A stretch of 64,000 nt of DNA from Bacteroidota bacterium (GTDB lineage: Bacteria > Bacteroidota > Bacteroidia > Chitinophagales > Chitinophagaceae), in assembly GCA_947448725.1 (NCBI GenBank), contig CANFOM010000004.1:91769-155768 (forward strand), in the 5' to 3' direction. The translations under genes and the position numbers were made by a program. Of this stretch, positions 54,978 to 63,699 are shown piece after piece (within the stretch, counting starts at the first letter, position 1; every line of letters begins with the position of its first letter). The notes beneath the pieces are model-generated. The model was not told the DNA's origin, did no database searches, and saw only the letters and a list, made by a program, of their open reading frames with translations.

Positions 54978-57900
54978 TTGACTAAAATAATTATCCGAAA
55001 TTTTATTATTGCCTCCCTCGCTTTAGTAATGAATGCTTGTCACAATAATGAATCTTCAACAGATACCGCCGACGCCAATGGTCCGCATCTTTTTACTTCC
55101 CTGCCACCAGACAGCACCCATATAGATTTTAACAACCCCCTTGCCGAAGGGCTCAATACCAACGTATTGCTGTATGAATATTTTTACAATGGGGGTGGTT
55201 TAGCCGTAGGCGATTTAAACAATGACGGATTGCAGGATATTTATTTTTCAAGCAATCTGGGTGATAATAAATTATACCTGAACAAAGGGGCCATGCAGTT
55301 TCAGGATATGACAGTGGCGGCCAATGTGCAATCAAGACCTGGTCCTTGGAAAACAGGTGTCACCATTGCAGATGTAAATGGAGATGGTAAAGAAGATATT
55401 TATGTTTGTTATTCGGGTAAAATGCCTTCTTATAAAAGAGCCAATCAGCTTTTTATCAATCAAGGCAATGACAAAGCAGGTGTTCCCAATTTTTTAGAAC
55501 AAGCAACTCAATATGGTATTGCCGATACTGGTTATGCCACACAGGCTTTCTTTTTTGATTTTGATAGAGATGGCGATTTAGACATGTTCTTAATGAACCA
55601 CAACCCTACCAATTTACCTTTATTAGATGAAGCAAGTACTTTGGCAATATTGGCCAAAAGAGATATGAATACCGGTGTAAAATTATTTAGGAACGATAAC
55701 AACCATTTTGTCGATATTACTTCTACTTCCGGATTAAGCAGTTCTGCTTTGTCTTATGGATTAGGTGCAGGCATTGCAGATATTAACCAGGATGGATGGC
55801 CTGATATTTATGTTTCTAACGATTATGGGGTACCCGATTATTTATACATCAATAATAAGAAAGGTGGTTTTACGGACCAGCTAATTTCAAGTATGGGGCA
55901 TATCAGTTTGTTTTCAATGGGGAATAACGTAGCCGACATTAACAATGATGGGCTACCTGATATTTTTACCTTAGACATGTTGCCCGAAGACAATCTTAGA
56001 CAAAAATTATTATTTGCTCCAGATAATTATGAAAAATTTGATCTCGGTTTGCGCAGAGGTTTTCATCATCAATATATGCGCAATATGTTGCAGTTAAATA
56101 ATGGCGATGGAACTTTTAGTGAAATTGGACAGTTAGCAGGTATTTCCAACACCGATTGGAGTTGGTCTCCCCTATTTGCCGATTTAGACAATGATGGCTG
56201 GAAGGATTTATATGTAAGCAATGGTTACTTGCGCGATTTTACCAATATGGATTTTTTGAAATACAAATATGATTTCATTCAAAAAAAGGGACGCTTACAA
56301 AGAGAAGATGTTTTAGATATTATTAAAAAAATGTCCTCTTCCAATGTGGTCAATTATACTTTCAAAAACAATCAAGATTTAACTTTTAAGAATGTTGGCA
56401 AGCAATGGGGTTTAACCACGCCTTCTAGTAGCAATGGAGCCGCTTATGTAGATTTAGATAATGATGGTGATTTAGATTTAGTAGTCAACAATATTAATCA
56501 ACCAGCTTTCATTTATCGCAATAACGCCGAAAAGCAAAATCAAAATCATTCCTTACAAATTAAGTTGGTAGGAGCCAATAAGAACACAGATGGATATGGT
56601 GCTATGGTGACCATTTATCAGAAAAATAAAAAGCAATTCTTAGAGCAAATGCCTGCCAGAGGATTTCAATCTACGGTATCGCCCGTATTGCATTTTGGAT
56701 TGGGCAAAGAAACCATCATAGACACGCTAAGTATAGTTTGGCTTGGTGGTAAAGAACAAATCCTTACCAATATTAAATCGGATCAGTTACTTACTTTGAA
56801 AGAAACGGATGCAACTCGTCAATACAAAGCACCCGCTGCTAAGTCTTCAATTTTCAAAGAAGTAGTAAGTCCTATAAAATATGTAAGCGCCGAAAATCAT
56901 ATCAATGATTTTAAACGCCAAACATTACTCGTTAATCCTCTTTCATTTAGTGGTCCGGCTTTAGTAAAAGGCGATGTGAATGGAGATGGATTAGAAGATG
57001 TATTTGCTGGCGGTGGCAGTGGAAAACCAGGAGCTCTTTATATTCAACAAAAAAATGGTCAGTTTATTCTAAAAACACCTTCCGTATTTGAGGCAGACTC
57101 GTTGGGTGAAGATGCCGATGCTTTATTTGTAGATGTGAATAATGATGGCTTTAAAGATTTATATGTGGTAGCTGGCGGTTATCATAATTATTTAGTAGGC
57201 GATGTTTTATTTCAAGATAGATTGTACCTCAATGATGGGAAGGGCAATTTTTCTAAAGCAACTAATGCATTACCCGCCATGAAGGGAAGTAAAAGTTGTG
57301 TGCGCGCTGCAGATGTGAATGGAGATGGATTTATGGATTTATTTGTAGGAGGCAGAAATGTTCCTGGCCGATATCCTGAAACCCCAGAAAGCTATTTATT
57401 GATCAATGATGGCAAAGGAAACTTTACTGATAAAATAGAATCCATTGCGCCGCAGTTAAAAAATATTGGTATGGTAACCGATGCGGTATGGTTTGATATT
57501 AACCACGATAAAAAAATGGATTTAATTTTAGTGGGAGAATGGATGCCCATTATGGCTTTTGTAAATGTGAATGGGAAATTAGAAAATAAAACAACTAGCT
57601 ATTTTGATAAAGAATATAGTGGCTGGTGGAATAAGATATTGCTTGCCGATTTAAACGGCGATGGTTTTCAGGATTTAGTGATTGGCAATATGGGCTTGAA
57701 TAGTCAGGCCAAAGCCAGTGATGCCGAACCTGCAGAAATGTATTATAAAGATTTTGACAATAATGGATCGGTGGACCCTATTCTTTGTTTTTACATTCAG
57801 CACAAAACCTACCCCTATGTAACCCGTGATGAATTGTTAGAGCAGATGAGTATCATGCGTACCCGATTTACGGATTATAAATCCTATGCCAATACTACCT

Positions 57901-58313
57901 TGAAGGATGTATTTACTTCGGATGAATTGAAAGATGCAAAACACCTTCAGGCCAATGAATTAACTACTTCCTATTTTGAAGGTAGTGCAGATGGAAAATT
58001 TCATAAAAAGAGTCTTCCTATGCAAGCGCAGTTTTCGCCCGTATTTACCATCAATGCTATTGATTATGATCATGATGGAAATATGGACTTGCTGTTGTGT
58101 GGTAATATCAATCAAGCGCGTATTCGCTTTGGAAAATACGATGCAAATTTTGGAACGTTATTGAAGGGAGATGGCAAAGGCCATTTTAACTATATTACCC
58201 AACAAGCATCAGGCTTCCATATTTGGGGAGATGTTAGAAGTGTACTTAGTATAAAAAATAATCTGTTATTTGGGATGAATCAACAACCCATTAAAGTTTA
58301 CCAACCTAGATAA
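54978..58313 (+). CDS. large FG-GAP/VCBS repeat lipoprotein with ASPIC/UnbV domain
   Basis: This surface or periplasmic lipoprotein has 1111 residues. The signal ends LALVMNA with C21. Many Asp/Asn/Gly-rich calcium-binding FG-GAP repeats follow (DLNNDGLQDIYF, DVNGDGKEDIYV, DINQDGWPDIYV, DLDNDGDLDLVV), giving a propeller-like fold. An ASPIC/UnbV domain lies at about 523-615 (GFQSTVSPVLHFGLG), then a second set of repeats. The start is TTG at 54978, since no in-frame ATG gives the signal peptide. Proteins of this type commonly accompany SusCD pairs in Bacteroidota, but their role is unclear. Confidence 0.85.
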   Translation: MTKIIIRNFIIASLALVMNACHNNESSTDTADANGPHLFTSLPPDSTHIDFNNPLAEGLNTNVLLYEYFYNGGGLAVGDLNNDGLQDIYFSSNLGDNKLYLNKGAMQFQDMTVAANVQSRPGPWKTGVTIADVNGDGKEDIYVCYSGKMPSYKRANQLFINQGNDKAGVPNFLEQATQYGIADTGYATQAFFFDFDRDGDLDMFLMNHNPTNLPLLDEASTLAILAKRDMNTGVKLFRNDNNHFVDITSTSGLSSSALSYGLGAGIADINQDGWPDIYVSNDYGVPDYLYINNKKGGFTDQLISSMGHISLFSMGNNVADINNDGLPDIFTLDMLPEDNLRQKLLFAPDNYEKFDLGLRRGFHHQYMRNMLQLNNGDGTFSEIGQLAGISNTDWSWSPLFADLDNDGWKDLYVSNGYLRDFTNMDFLKYKYDFIQKKGRLQREDVLDIIKKMSSSNVVNYTFKNNQDLTFKNVGKQWGLTTPSSSNGAAYVDLDNDGDLDLVVNNINQPAFIYRNNAEKQNQNHSLQIKLVGANKNTDGYGAMVTIYQKNKKQFLEQMPARGFQSTVSPVLHFGLGKETIIDTLSIVWLGGKEQILTNIKSDQLLTLKETDATRQYKAPAAKSSIFKEVVSPIKYVSAENHINDFKRQTLLVNPLSFSGPALVKGDVNGDGLEDVFAGGGSGKPGALYIQQKNGQFILKTPSVFEADSLGEDADALFVDVNNDGFKDLYVVAGGYHNYLVGDVLFQDRLYLNDGKGNFSKATNALPAMKGSKSCVRAADVNGDGFMDLFVGGRNVPGRYPETPESYLLINDGKGNFTDKIESIAPQLKNIGMVTDAVWFDINHDKKMDLILVGEWMPIMAFVNVNGKLENKTTSYFDKEYSGWWNKILLADLNGDGFQDLVIGNMGLNSQAKASDAEPAEMYYKDFDNNGSVDPILCFYIQHKTYPYVTRDELLEQMSIMRTRFTDYKSYANTTLKDVFTSDELKDAKHLQANELTTSYFEGSADGKFHKKSLPMQAQFSPVFTINAIDYDHDGNMDLLLCGNINQARIRFGKYDANFGTLLKGDGKGHFNYITQQASGFHIWGDVRSVLSIKNNLLFGMNQQPIKVYQPR

Positions 58314-58344
58314 GCGAATACCAATTGAATTTAAATAATTTAAA

Positions 58345-59694
58345 ATGAAAAAAGAATTAGTGAAGTTATCCCTTAAGAAAATTAAATTATTACCTTATTT
58401 ATTGATTGCCTCTATTTTATTGATGCAAATAAGTTCTTGTGCTCCAAAAAAACAAGCTCCTACTTTTACCAATAAAGAGCTAGCCAAAGTTATTTTTACG
58501 ATGACGGATATTATGCTACAGGACATCACCAATCCGCCCTTAGCTGCTCGGTTTTTTTCTTATACCTGTTTAGCGGGTTATGAAGTAGTAGCACAATATG
58601 ATACTAGCTTTAAAAACATGTATGGTAAATTAAATGGCTACCCTGCAATAAAAATTAAACCAACTGCCCTTCCTTATTCCAATCAATTAAGTGCCTTATT
58701 GGCCATGATGGAAACTGCTAAAAAAATACAACCCTCTGGCCCTTTGATGGGTGTTTTTGAACAAAAATTTATTGACTCTTGTAAACAATTGGGGTTTGAT
58801 GAGGAGACCATTGCCAACTCAATGACTTATGCGCAGGCCATTAGTAAGGAAATATTGGCCTATGCTAAAGCAGATGGCTATAATAAAATTAGCAATTTGC
58901 CAAGGTATACCCCAAAAACAGAAGCAGGCTATTGGTATCCAACACCTCCCGCTTTTATGGCTGCCGTAGAGCCCTATTTTAGAACGGTACGCCCTTTTAC
59001 CCTGGATACTTCCAGTCAATTTAAACCTATCCCTCCTGTAGCTTATAATCCTTCTAAAGGATCTCCTTTTTATAATTTAACCGAAGCGGTCTATAAGGAA
59101 GGAAAAGAATTATCAGAGGATCATCGATTGATTGCCGCTTTTTGGGATTGTAATCCTTTTGCTGTTCAAAATGGCGGACATCTTCAATATGGATTAAAGA
59201 AAATTTCACCGGGCGCTCATTGGATGGGCATTGCAGGCATTGCTTGTGAAAAGACCAATAAAAGTTTTGAGCAAAGTATACAAATATATACTTCTGTATC
59301 GATGGGATTAATGGATGCCTTTATTACTTGTTGGGATGAAAAATACAGAAGCAATCGAGTTCGTCCAGAAACAGCCATTCGAAAAATAATAGATCCTCAA
59401 TGGGAGCCACTTTTACAAACACCTCCCTTTCCTGAATATTTGAGTGGACACTCCGTTATTTCCTCCGCTTCTGCAACAATTCTTACCCATTATTTTGGAG
59501 ATAATTTTGCCTACACCGATAATGTAGAAGTCGTTTACGGATTGCCTTCCAGAAACTTTGAGTCTTTTAATAAGGCTGCATCAGAGGCTGGCGTATCCAG
59601 ATTTTATGGCGGCATACACTTTATGGATGCCATTACCAATGGGCAACTAGAAGGTGGAAAAGTAGGTGAATGGCTACTTCAAAAAATTAAATAA
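58345..59694 (+). CDS. vanadium-dependent haloperoxidase / PAP2-type lipoprotein
   Basis: This 449-residue lipoprotein (C32 after LLMQISS) has the three vanadate- or phosphate-binding motifs of the superfamily in order: KYRSNRVRP near 333-341, FPEYLSGHS near 364-372, and SRFYGGIHFMD near 418-428. The spacing and length resemble vanadium haloperoxidase-like proteins rather than short lipid phosphatases. Whether it oxidises halides or is a phosphatase cannot be decided by eye. It follows the FG-GAP gene by 31 bp and likely shares its transcript. It converges on the next gene with a 13 bp gap. Confidence 0.83.
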   Translation: MKKELVKLSLKKIKLLPYLLIASILLMQISSCAPKKQAPTFTNKELAKVIFTMTDIMLQDITNPPLAARFFSYTCLAGYEVVAQYDTSFKNMYGKLNGYPAIKIKPTALPYSNQLSALLAMMETAKKIQPSGPLMGVFEQKFIDSCKQLGFDEETIANSMTYAQAISKEILAYAKADGYNKISNLPRYTPKTEAGYWYPTPPAFMAAVEPYFRTVRPFTLDTSSQFKPIPPVAYNPSKGSPFYNLTEAVYKEGKELSEDHRLIAAFWDCNPFAVQNGGHLQYGLKKISPGAHWMGIAGIACEKTNKSFEQSIQIYTSVSMGLMDAFITCWDEKYRSNRVRPETAIRKIIDPQWEPLLQTPPFPEYLSGHSVISSASATILTHYFGDNFAYTDNVEVVYGLPSRNFESFNKAASEAGVSRFYGGIHFMDAITNGQLEGGKVGEWLLQKIK

Positions 59695-59707
59695 CTTTTT
59701 TTATTAT

Positions 59708-62605
59708 TTAAGACTTTGCTTTAATTGATAATAAATAAGCAGCGATATCAGACAAATTTTGTTCGGTGAGTCCAGTAGTACTAGGTTCCGGCATCAAACT
59801 TTTTTCTTGCTTCTTCTTGGAACTAATTTTGTCCTGTGCAATCACATGCTGAACCCCTGCAATATCTTTGATCACAATGGATTGTTTATTTTCTGAAATC
59901 AAAAATCCAAATAAAGATTCCCCTTCTTTGGTATTCACCAACCAAGGCTCATAGCCAAATACTATCGAAGCACTTGGATTAACAATCGCATCCAGTAAGG
60001 ATATTTTGTCATACTTTTTTCCAATATTAGTCAATTCTGGCCCTATTCTATTGCCAGTCAATTCTACCAAATGGCAGCTACTACACTTATTAATAAAAAC
60101 AGTTTTACCTGCAGTTGCATCCCCTGTTAATTTTGCAATGCTATTTACCGAATACATTTTATCCGTACCAGTTCGCTTCACATAATTTCCTGCCTGCACC
60201 CTTACGCCTAAATCTGGATTATTGAATATGTTTTCTGCCACTGCTGACATTAAGTTAGCCGGTAATTTATTTTCCGCCATTAATCCAATCACCATTTGGC
60301 CTCCCATTGAATCCAATACCATTTCCTTTGCAATTCTTTTATGATCTTCTAAAGGTTGACGACTATCTAACAAAAGTTGAAGCTTCACTTTCATTAATGC
60401 CAGCTTGCGTTGATAGGAAGTATTTACATTAATCTTGGACCAGTCTAATAACTTAAACCAATCATTACTTTGTCTAAAAGATACCCAATATAAAGATTGT
60501 TCTTTCACATCTGCCAATGGAGCACTGGTTAATTGTAACATGGCATTGGCCGCAGTTTTATCATTAATAAAAGCCAGTGCTGTAATCATTTGAGCTCTGT
60601 CTTCTTTGGATAAACTAGCATCTGTTGCTCTTTGTGCGATATCATTGACTGCATTTACGGAGTGAAGTCTCCAAGCAAAATCGGTCATGGGTTTATTCCA
60701 TTTTAAAGGAGAAGTTATTTGGTTGGGATAAAATGAATTCATTAATTCTTTATACCAAATATCCGCATCTGCCTCCATAGCACTTCCCAATGTTTCTAAG
60801 TACCATCTATCTTTTCCATCGTACCTAATGGCTATAGCAAGTAGTATTTCTTTTTTTACTTTAAAAGTGGAATCTCTTAGCGCTACGGCTACTTCTCTGC
60901 GAACAAATGCCGAAGGATCTGTAGAAAGTTGCTTCGCTAAGGGAAGTATATTTTGATTGACCTGTCTTAAAGATTTAAAAGCAGTAGCTCTAATTTTTTC
61001 ATCTTTGTCAGTTAATATTTTTTCAACTTCTTTTTTACCTTCCGCCCCAAGTTGCGCTAATAACCAAATAGCCCTGGCTCTTATATAAGGATTCTCGTCC
61101 TGTAGTAATTTTTTTACAGGCTCTATCACTGCAGCCCCTTGTTGTTTTAGTTTTTCAAAAGCAATATTGCGCACATTCACAGCTGGATTTTTCAAAGCTT
61201 CTAATTGACCTTGCACACTATTGAAATTGAGTGTTGGAGCAATGAGTTTTTTATTTTTGGGCGTAATTCTAAAAATTCTTCCGTAACCAAGACTATCTTT
61301 CATTTGATGACCACCCACCACTGGATCATACCAGTCGGCAACATAAATAGAACCATCTGTTCCAATGGTTACATCCGAAGGTCGAAAAGATTTTTCTTTT
61401 TTCTTATTCTCAAGGGTATCATTCCATACATATGCTTCATTGTCTCCCGCAATAGAAGTAATAAAATTTTGTCTTGCTCCTAAATTATATCCAGCACCAC
61501 TAACCGAAGGATGATAACCAAATATTACATTACGACCCGCATCTGCACTTAGTAACATACCTCTGTAATTTTTACCTAAGGCATCCGATTCATAAGAAGC
61601 CACACCGGTGGGAGCTCCTGCACCAGACCTATCTCCTGCAGGCATTACCCCTGGATCTTCTTGGTGCCAATGCGCTGTAAAAATTTCCTGCCCTGGACGT
61701 TGGTCGGCTTGCCAATACCTGGTTCCATCGGTACTAAAATATCCAGCATTTCCTCCCTCCATTAACCAAGTGGTACGACAAGTTACTACTTGGTCGTCAT
61801 TATCATTTTGCCAAAGGTTACCATAGGAATCAGGAATAACTTCATAGGAGTTTCTAAAATTATGTCCCATTACTTTTAAACCAGTCCCATCAGGATTAAT
61901 GCGAAGTGCTAAACCACCCACCCAAACCTTGCCATCATCACTTTTACGATTTCCCTCATTTTTATTATTGTAAGGAGAGCCTCCTGTATAGATACTTCCT
62001 GAACGTAAATTCCATCCACTTTTATCCGTCACCATATGCGGTCCAGCATTACCGGTATTAAAATACCAATTGCCATCGGGTCCTGCTGTTACAGCATGCA
62101 AAGAATGATCATGGTCCTTACCGCCAAAACCCGTTAACCTAATTTCTTTGGTATCCGCTTTGTCATCCCCATTGGTATCTGTATAAATAATTAAATTCGG
62201 AGAGCAGGATACAATTACTTTATTTCCTATCACTGCTATACCCACTGGCGAAATCAAATCTTTATCTTCCACAAATACCGACGACTTATCTGCCTTGCCA
62301 TCCTGATTGGTATCTTCAAGAATCATAATCCGATCTCCTTTGGGATGATGCAAAGCCTTAGTAGAATCATTGTTGTAGTTGCGATAGTTCACCGCTTCTG
62401 TCACCCAAACTCTCCCTCTATAATCCACATCCATATTGGTAGGATTATAAAACATAGGCGACTCGGCCCATAAGGTAACTTCTAAATCATCGGATAAATA
62501 AAGTCCTGTAGTATTATTGGAACCTGTTGTTTGACATGCAATAAAATAAAAGATTGTAATTAAAGATATACCGCTTAGTAAAAAAGAATATTTATTTTTT
62601 TTCAT
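59708..62605 (-). CDS. PVC-type sugar dehydrogenase-like propeller, HEAT repeat and cytochrome c lipoprotein
   Basis: This 965-residue lipoprotein (lipobox ends FYFIAC24) has three parts. The first is an N-terminal beta-propeller of the PVC membrane-bound dehydrogenase type (about 35-430, FYNPTNMDVDYRGRVWVTEA, DTNQDGKADK). The second is a HEAT-repeat region (about 450-800). The third is a C-terminal cytochrome c domain with CSSCH near 840-845, continuing through GPELTNIGKKYD. It looks like a haem-linked dehydrogenase of the periplasm that would pass electrons to the respiratory chain. Substrate is unknown; sugars are likely from the context. Confidence 0.85.
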   Translation of the reverse strand: MKKNKYSFLLSGISLITIFYFIACQTTGSNNTTGLYLSDDLEVTLWAESPMFYNPTNMDVDYRGRVWVTEAVNYRNYNNDSTKALHHPKGDRIMILEDTNQDGKADKSSVFVEDKDLISPVGIAVIGNKVIVSCSPNLIIYTDTNGDDKADTKEIRLTGFGGKDHDHSLHAVTAGPDGNWYFNTGNAGPHMVTDKSGWNLRSGSIYTGGSPYNNKNEGNRKSDDGKVWVGGLALRINPDGTGLKVMGHNFRNSYEVIPDSYGNLWQNDNDDQVVTCRTTWLMEGGNAGYFSTDGTRYWQADQRPGQEIFTAHWHQEDPGVMPAGDRSGAGAPTGVASYESDALGKNYRGMLLSADAGRNVIFGYHPSVSGAGYNLGARQNFITSIAGDNEAYVWNDTLENKKKEKSFRPSDVTIGTDGSIYVADWYDPVVGGHQMKDSLGYGRIFRITPKNKKLIAPTLNFNSVQGQLEALKNPAVNVRNIAFEKLKQQGAAVIEPVKKLLQDENPYIRARAIWLLAQLGAEGKKEVEKILTDKDEKIRATAFKSLRQVNQNILPLAKQLSTDPSAFVRREVAVALRDSTFKVKKEILLAIAIRYDGKDRWYLETLGSAMEADADIWYKELMNSFYPNQITSPLKWNKPMTDFAWRLHSVNAVNDIAQRATDASLSKEDRAQMITALAFINDKTAANAMLQLTSAPLADVKEQSLYWVSFRQSNDWFKLLDWSKINVNTSYQRKLALMKVKLQLLLDSRQPLEDHKRIAKEMVLDSMGGQMVIGLMAENKLPANLMSAVAENIFNNPDLGVRVQAGNYVKRTGTDKMYSVNSIAKLTGDATAGKTVFINKCSSCHLVELTGNRIGPELTNIGKKYDKISLLDAIVNPSASIVFGYEPWLVNTKEGESLFGFLISENKQSIVIKDIAGVQHVIAQDKISSKKKQEKSLMPEPSTTGLTEQNLSDIAAYLLSIKAKS

Positions 62606-62689
62606 TGTTCGAAATTAAGAATCTATAAAGATGTTTTAGATAAATAAAGACTTTACATTTAAAGCAAAGTCAGGTTAATAAAGTATTTT

Positions 62690-63580
62690 TTATTTTAAAA
62701 AAATACTTTTTAAAAATTGTAAATTTTGCTGATAACTTTTCACAGTGTCTCCGCCCTTTGGAATGGCGCCTTCTATTTGCATCCATCCATTGCCTATATA
62801 ATTGGTTTCCTGAACCGCTTCCCCAATGGCTTTCCAATTATTGACACCCTCGCCCAATAAAAAACCATTTTCTTTCATATGCAATTCACAGATTCTGTCT
62901 TTGCCTAATTTTTTAAACTCTTTTACGGTATCAAAGCCTGCATCGGTAACATTGCAAAAGTCATAATATATTTTAACGTTTTTCGAACCCACTTGATCGA
63001 TGATCTCAATTTGTTCATCGGCATTTAGGTAAGACTCTATTCCCAAAATGACACCATTTTTTTCTGCGTGGGGTGCCACTTTTTTTAAACGCCTAATCAC
63101 TTCTTGCTTCCCCTTGGCATCATTGCGTAAATCATTGTTATTGAAAAAGGCTAGCAATACCAATGGTGCTGAAAGATTACGAGCCACATCAATACTATCC
63201 CACAACCATTGCTCTGTCCGAGGATCCGATTTATAAGGTACACTATTAAATACCCCCAAAGCAATACTTGAAATTTCAACCCCTGTTGTTTTAGCATAAT
63301 GTAAATACTCCTGCTGAACCGATGTCTCTCTCAAACGAAGATTATTACTTTCAGAACCCATACTTACCATGATGCCATCCAGACCTATATTTTTTGCAAT
63401 TTCGAAGGCACCGCTGTCACAATCTTTACCAAGGCTCCAATCGCAAGCACCAATTTTAAAATTTCTTTTTTTAATTTCTGTTTCGGCCAATGAAGCCATT
63501 GAACTCCCCGCAAATAAAGTCAATAGGCTTAGCTGTTGAATAAAGGATCGTCTTGTTTTTGAGTTCGTTTTATCAGTCAT
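62690..63580 (-). CDS. Tat-exported TIM-barrel sugar phosphate isomerase/epimerase-like protein
   Basis: This 296-residue protein starts at MTDKTNSKTRRSFIQQLSLL, a twin-arginine leader. A longer in-frame reading up to 63730 runs through a 40-bp palindrome and the end of the tmRNA gene, so it is rejected. The mature part is a xylose isomerase-like TIM barrel: KIGACDWSLGKDCD, GLDGIMVSMGS, GVILGIESYLNADEQIEI, VKIYYDFCNVTDAGFD and CELHMKENG, with acidic and His residues for a divalent metal. It lies upstream, on the same strand, of the propeller-cytochrome gene (84 bp) and may act on its product. Confidence 0.85.
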   Translation of the reverse strand: MTDKTNSKTRRSFIQQLSLLTLFAGSSMASLAETEIKKRNFKIGACDWSLGKDCDSGAFEIAKNIGLDGIMVSMGSESNNLRLRETSVQQEYLHYAKTTGVEISSIALGVFNSVPYKSDPRTEQWLWDSIDVARNLSAPLVLLAFFNNNDLRNDAKGKQEVIRRLKKVAPHAEKNGVILGIESYLNADEQIEIIDQVGSKNVKIYYDFCNVTDAGFDTVKEFKKLGKDRICELHMKENGFLLGEGVNNWKAIGEAVQETNYIGNGWMQIEGAIPKGGDTVKSYQQNLQFLKSIFLK

Positions 63581-63649
63581 AAAATTCAATTTTTCAAGCT
63601 TTATAAATATATAAAGTTTATTTGAAATTTGATACTGAAAAATGGTTAA

Positions 63650-63689
63650 AAGCAAAAAGGCCCCCGAGTACTCGGGGGCCTTTTTGCTT
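63650..63689 (-). terminator. perfect 40-bp palindromic terminator of ssrA
   Basis: The 20-base arms are fully complementary with no free loop. A GC-rich core (GGCCCCCGAG and its complement) is flanked by A and T runs. It lies 10 bp after the tmRNA 3' end on the minus strand and would also act on the plus strand. Confidence 0.85.
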
Positions 63690-63699
63690 CGAATTAAAG

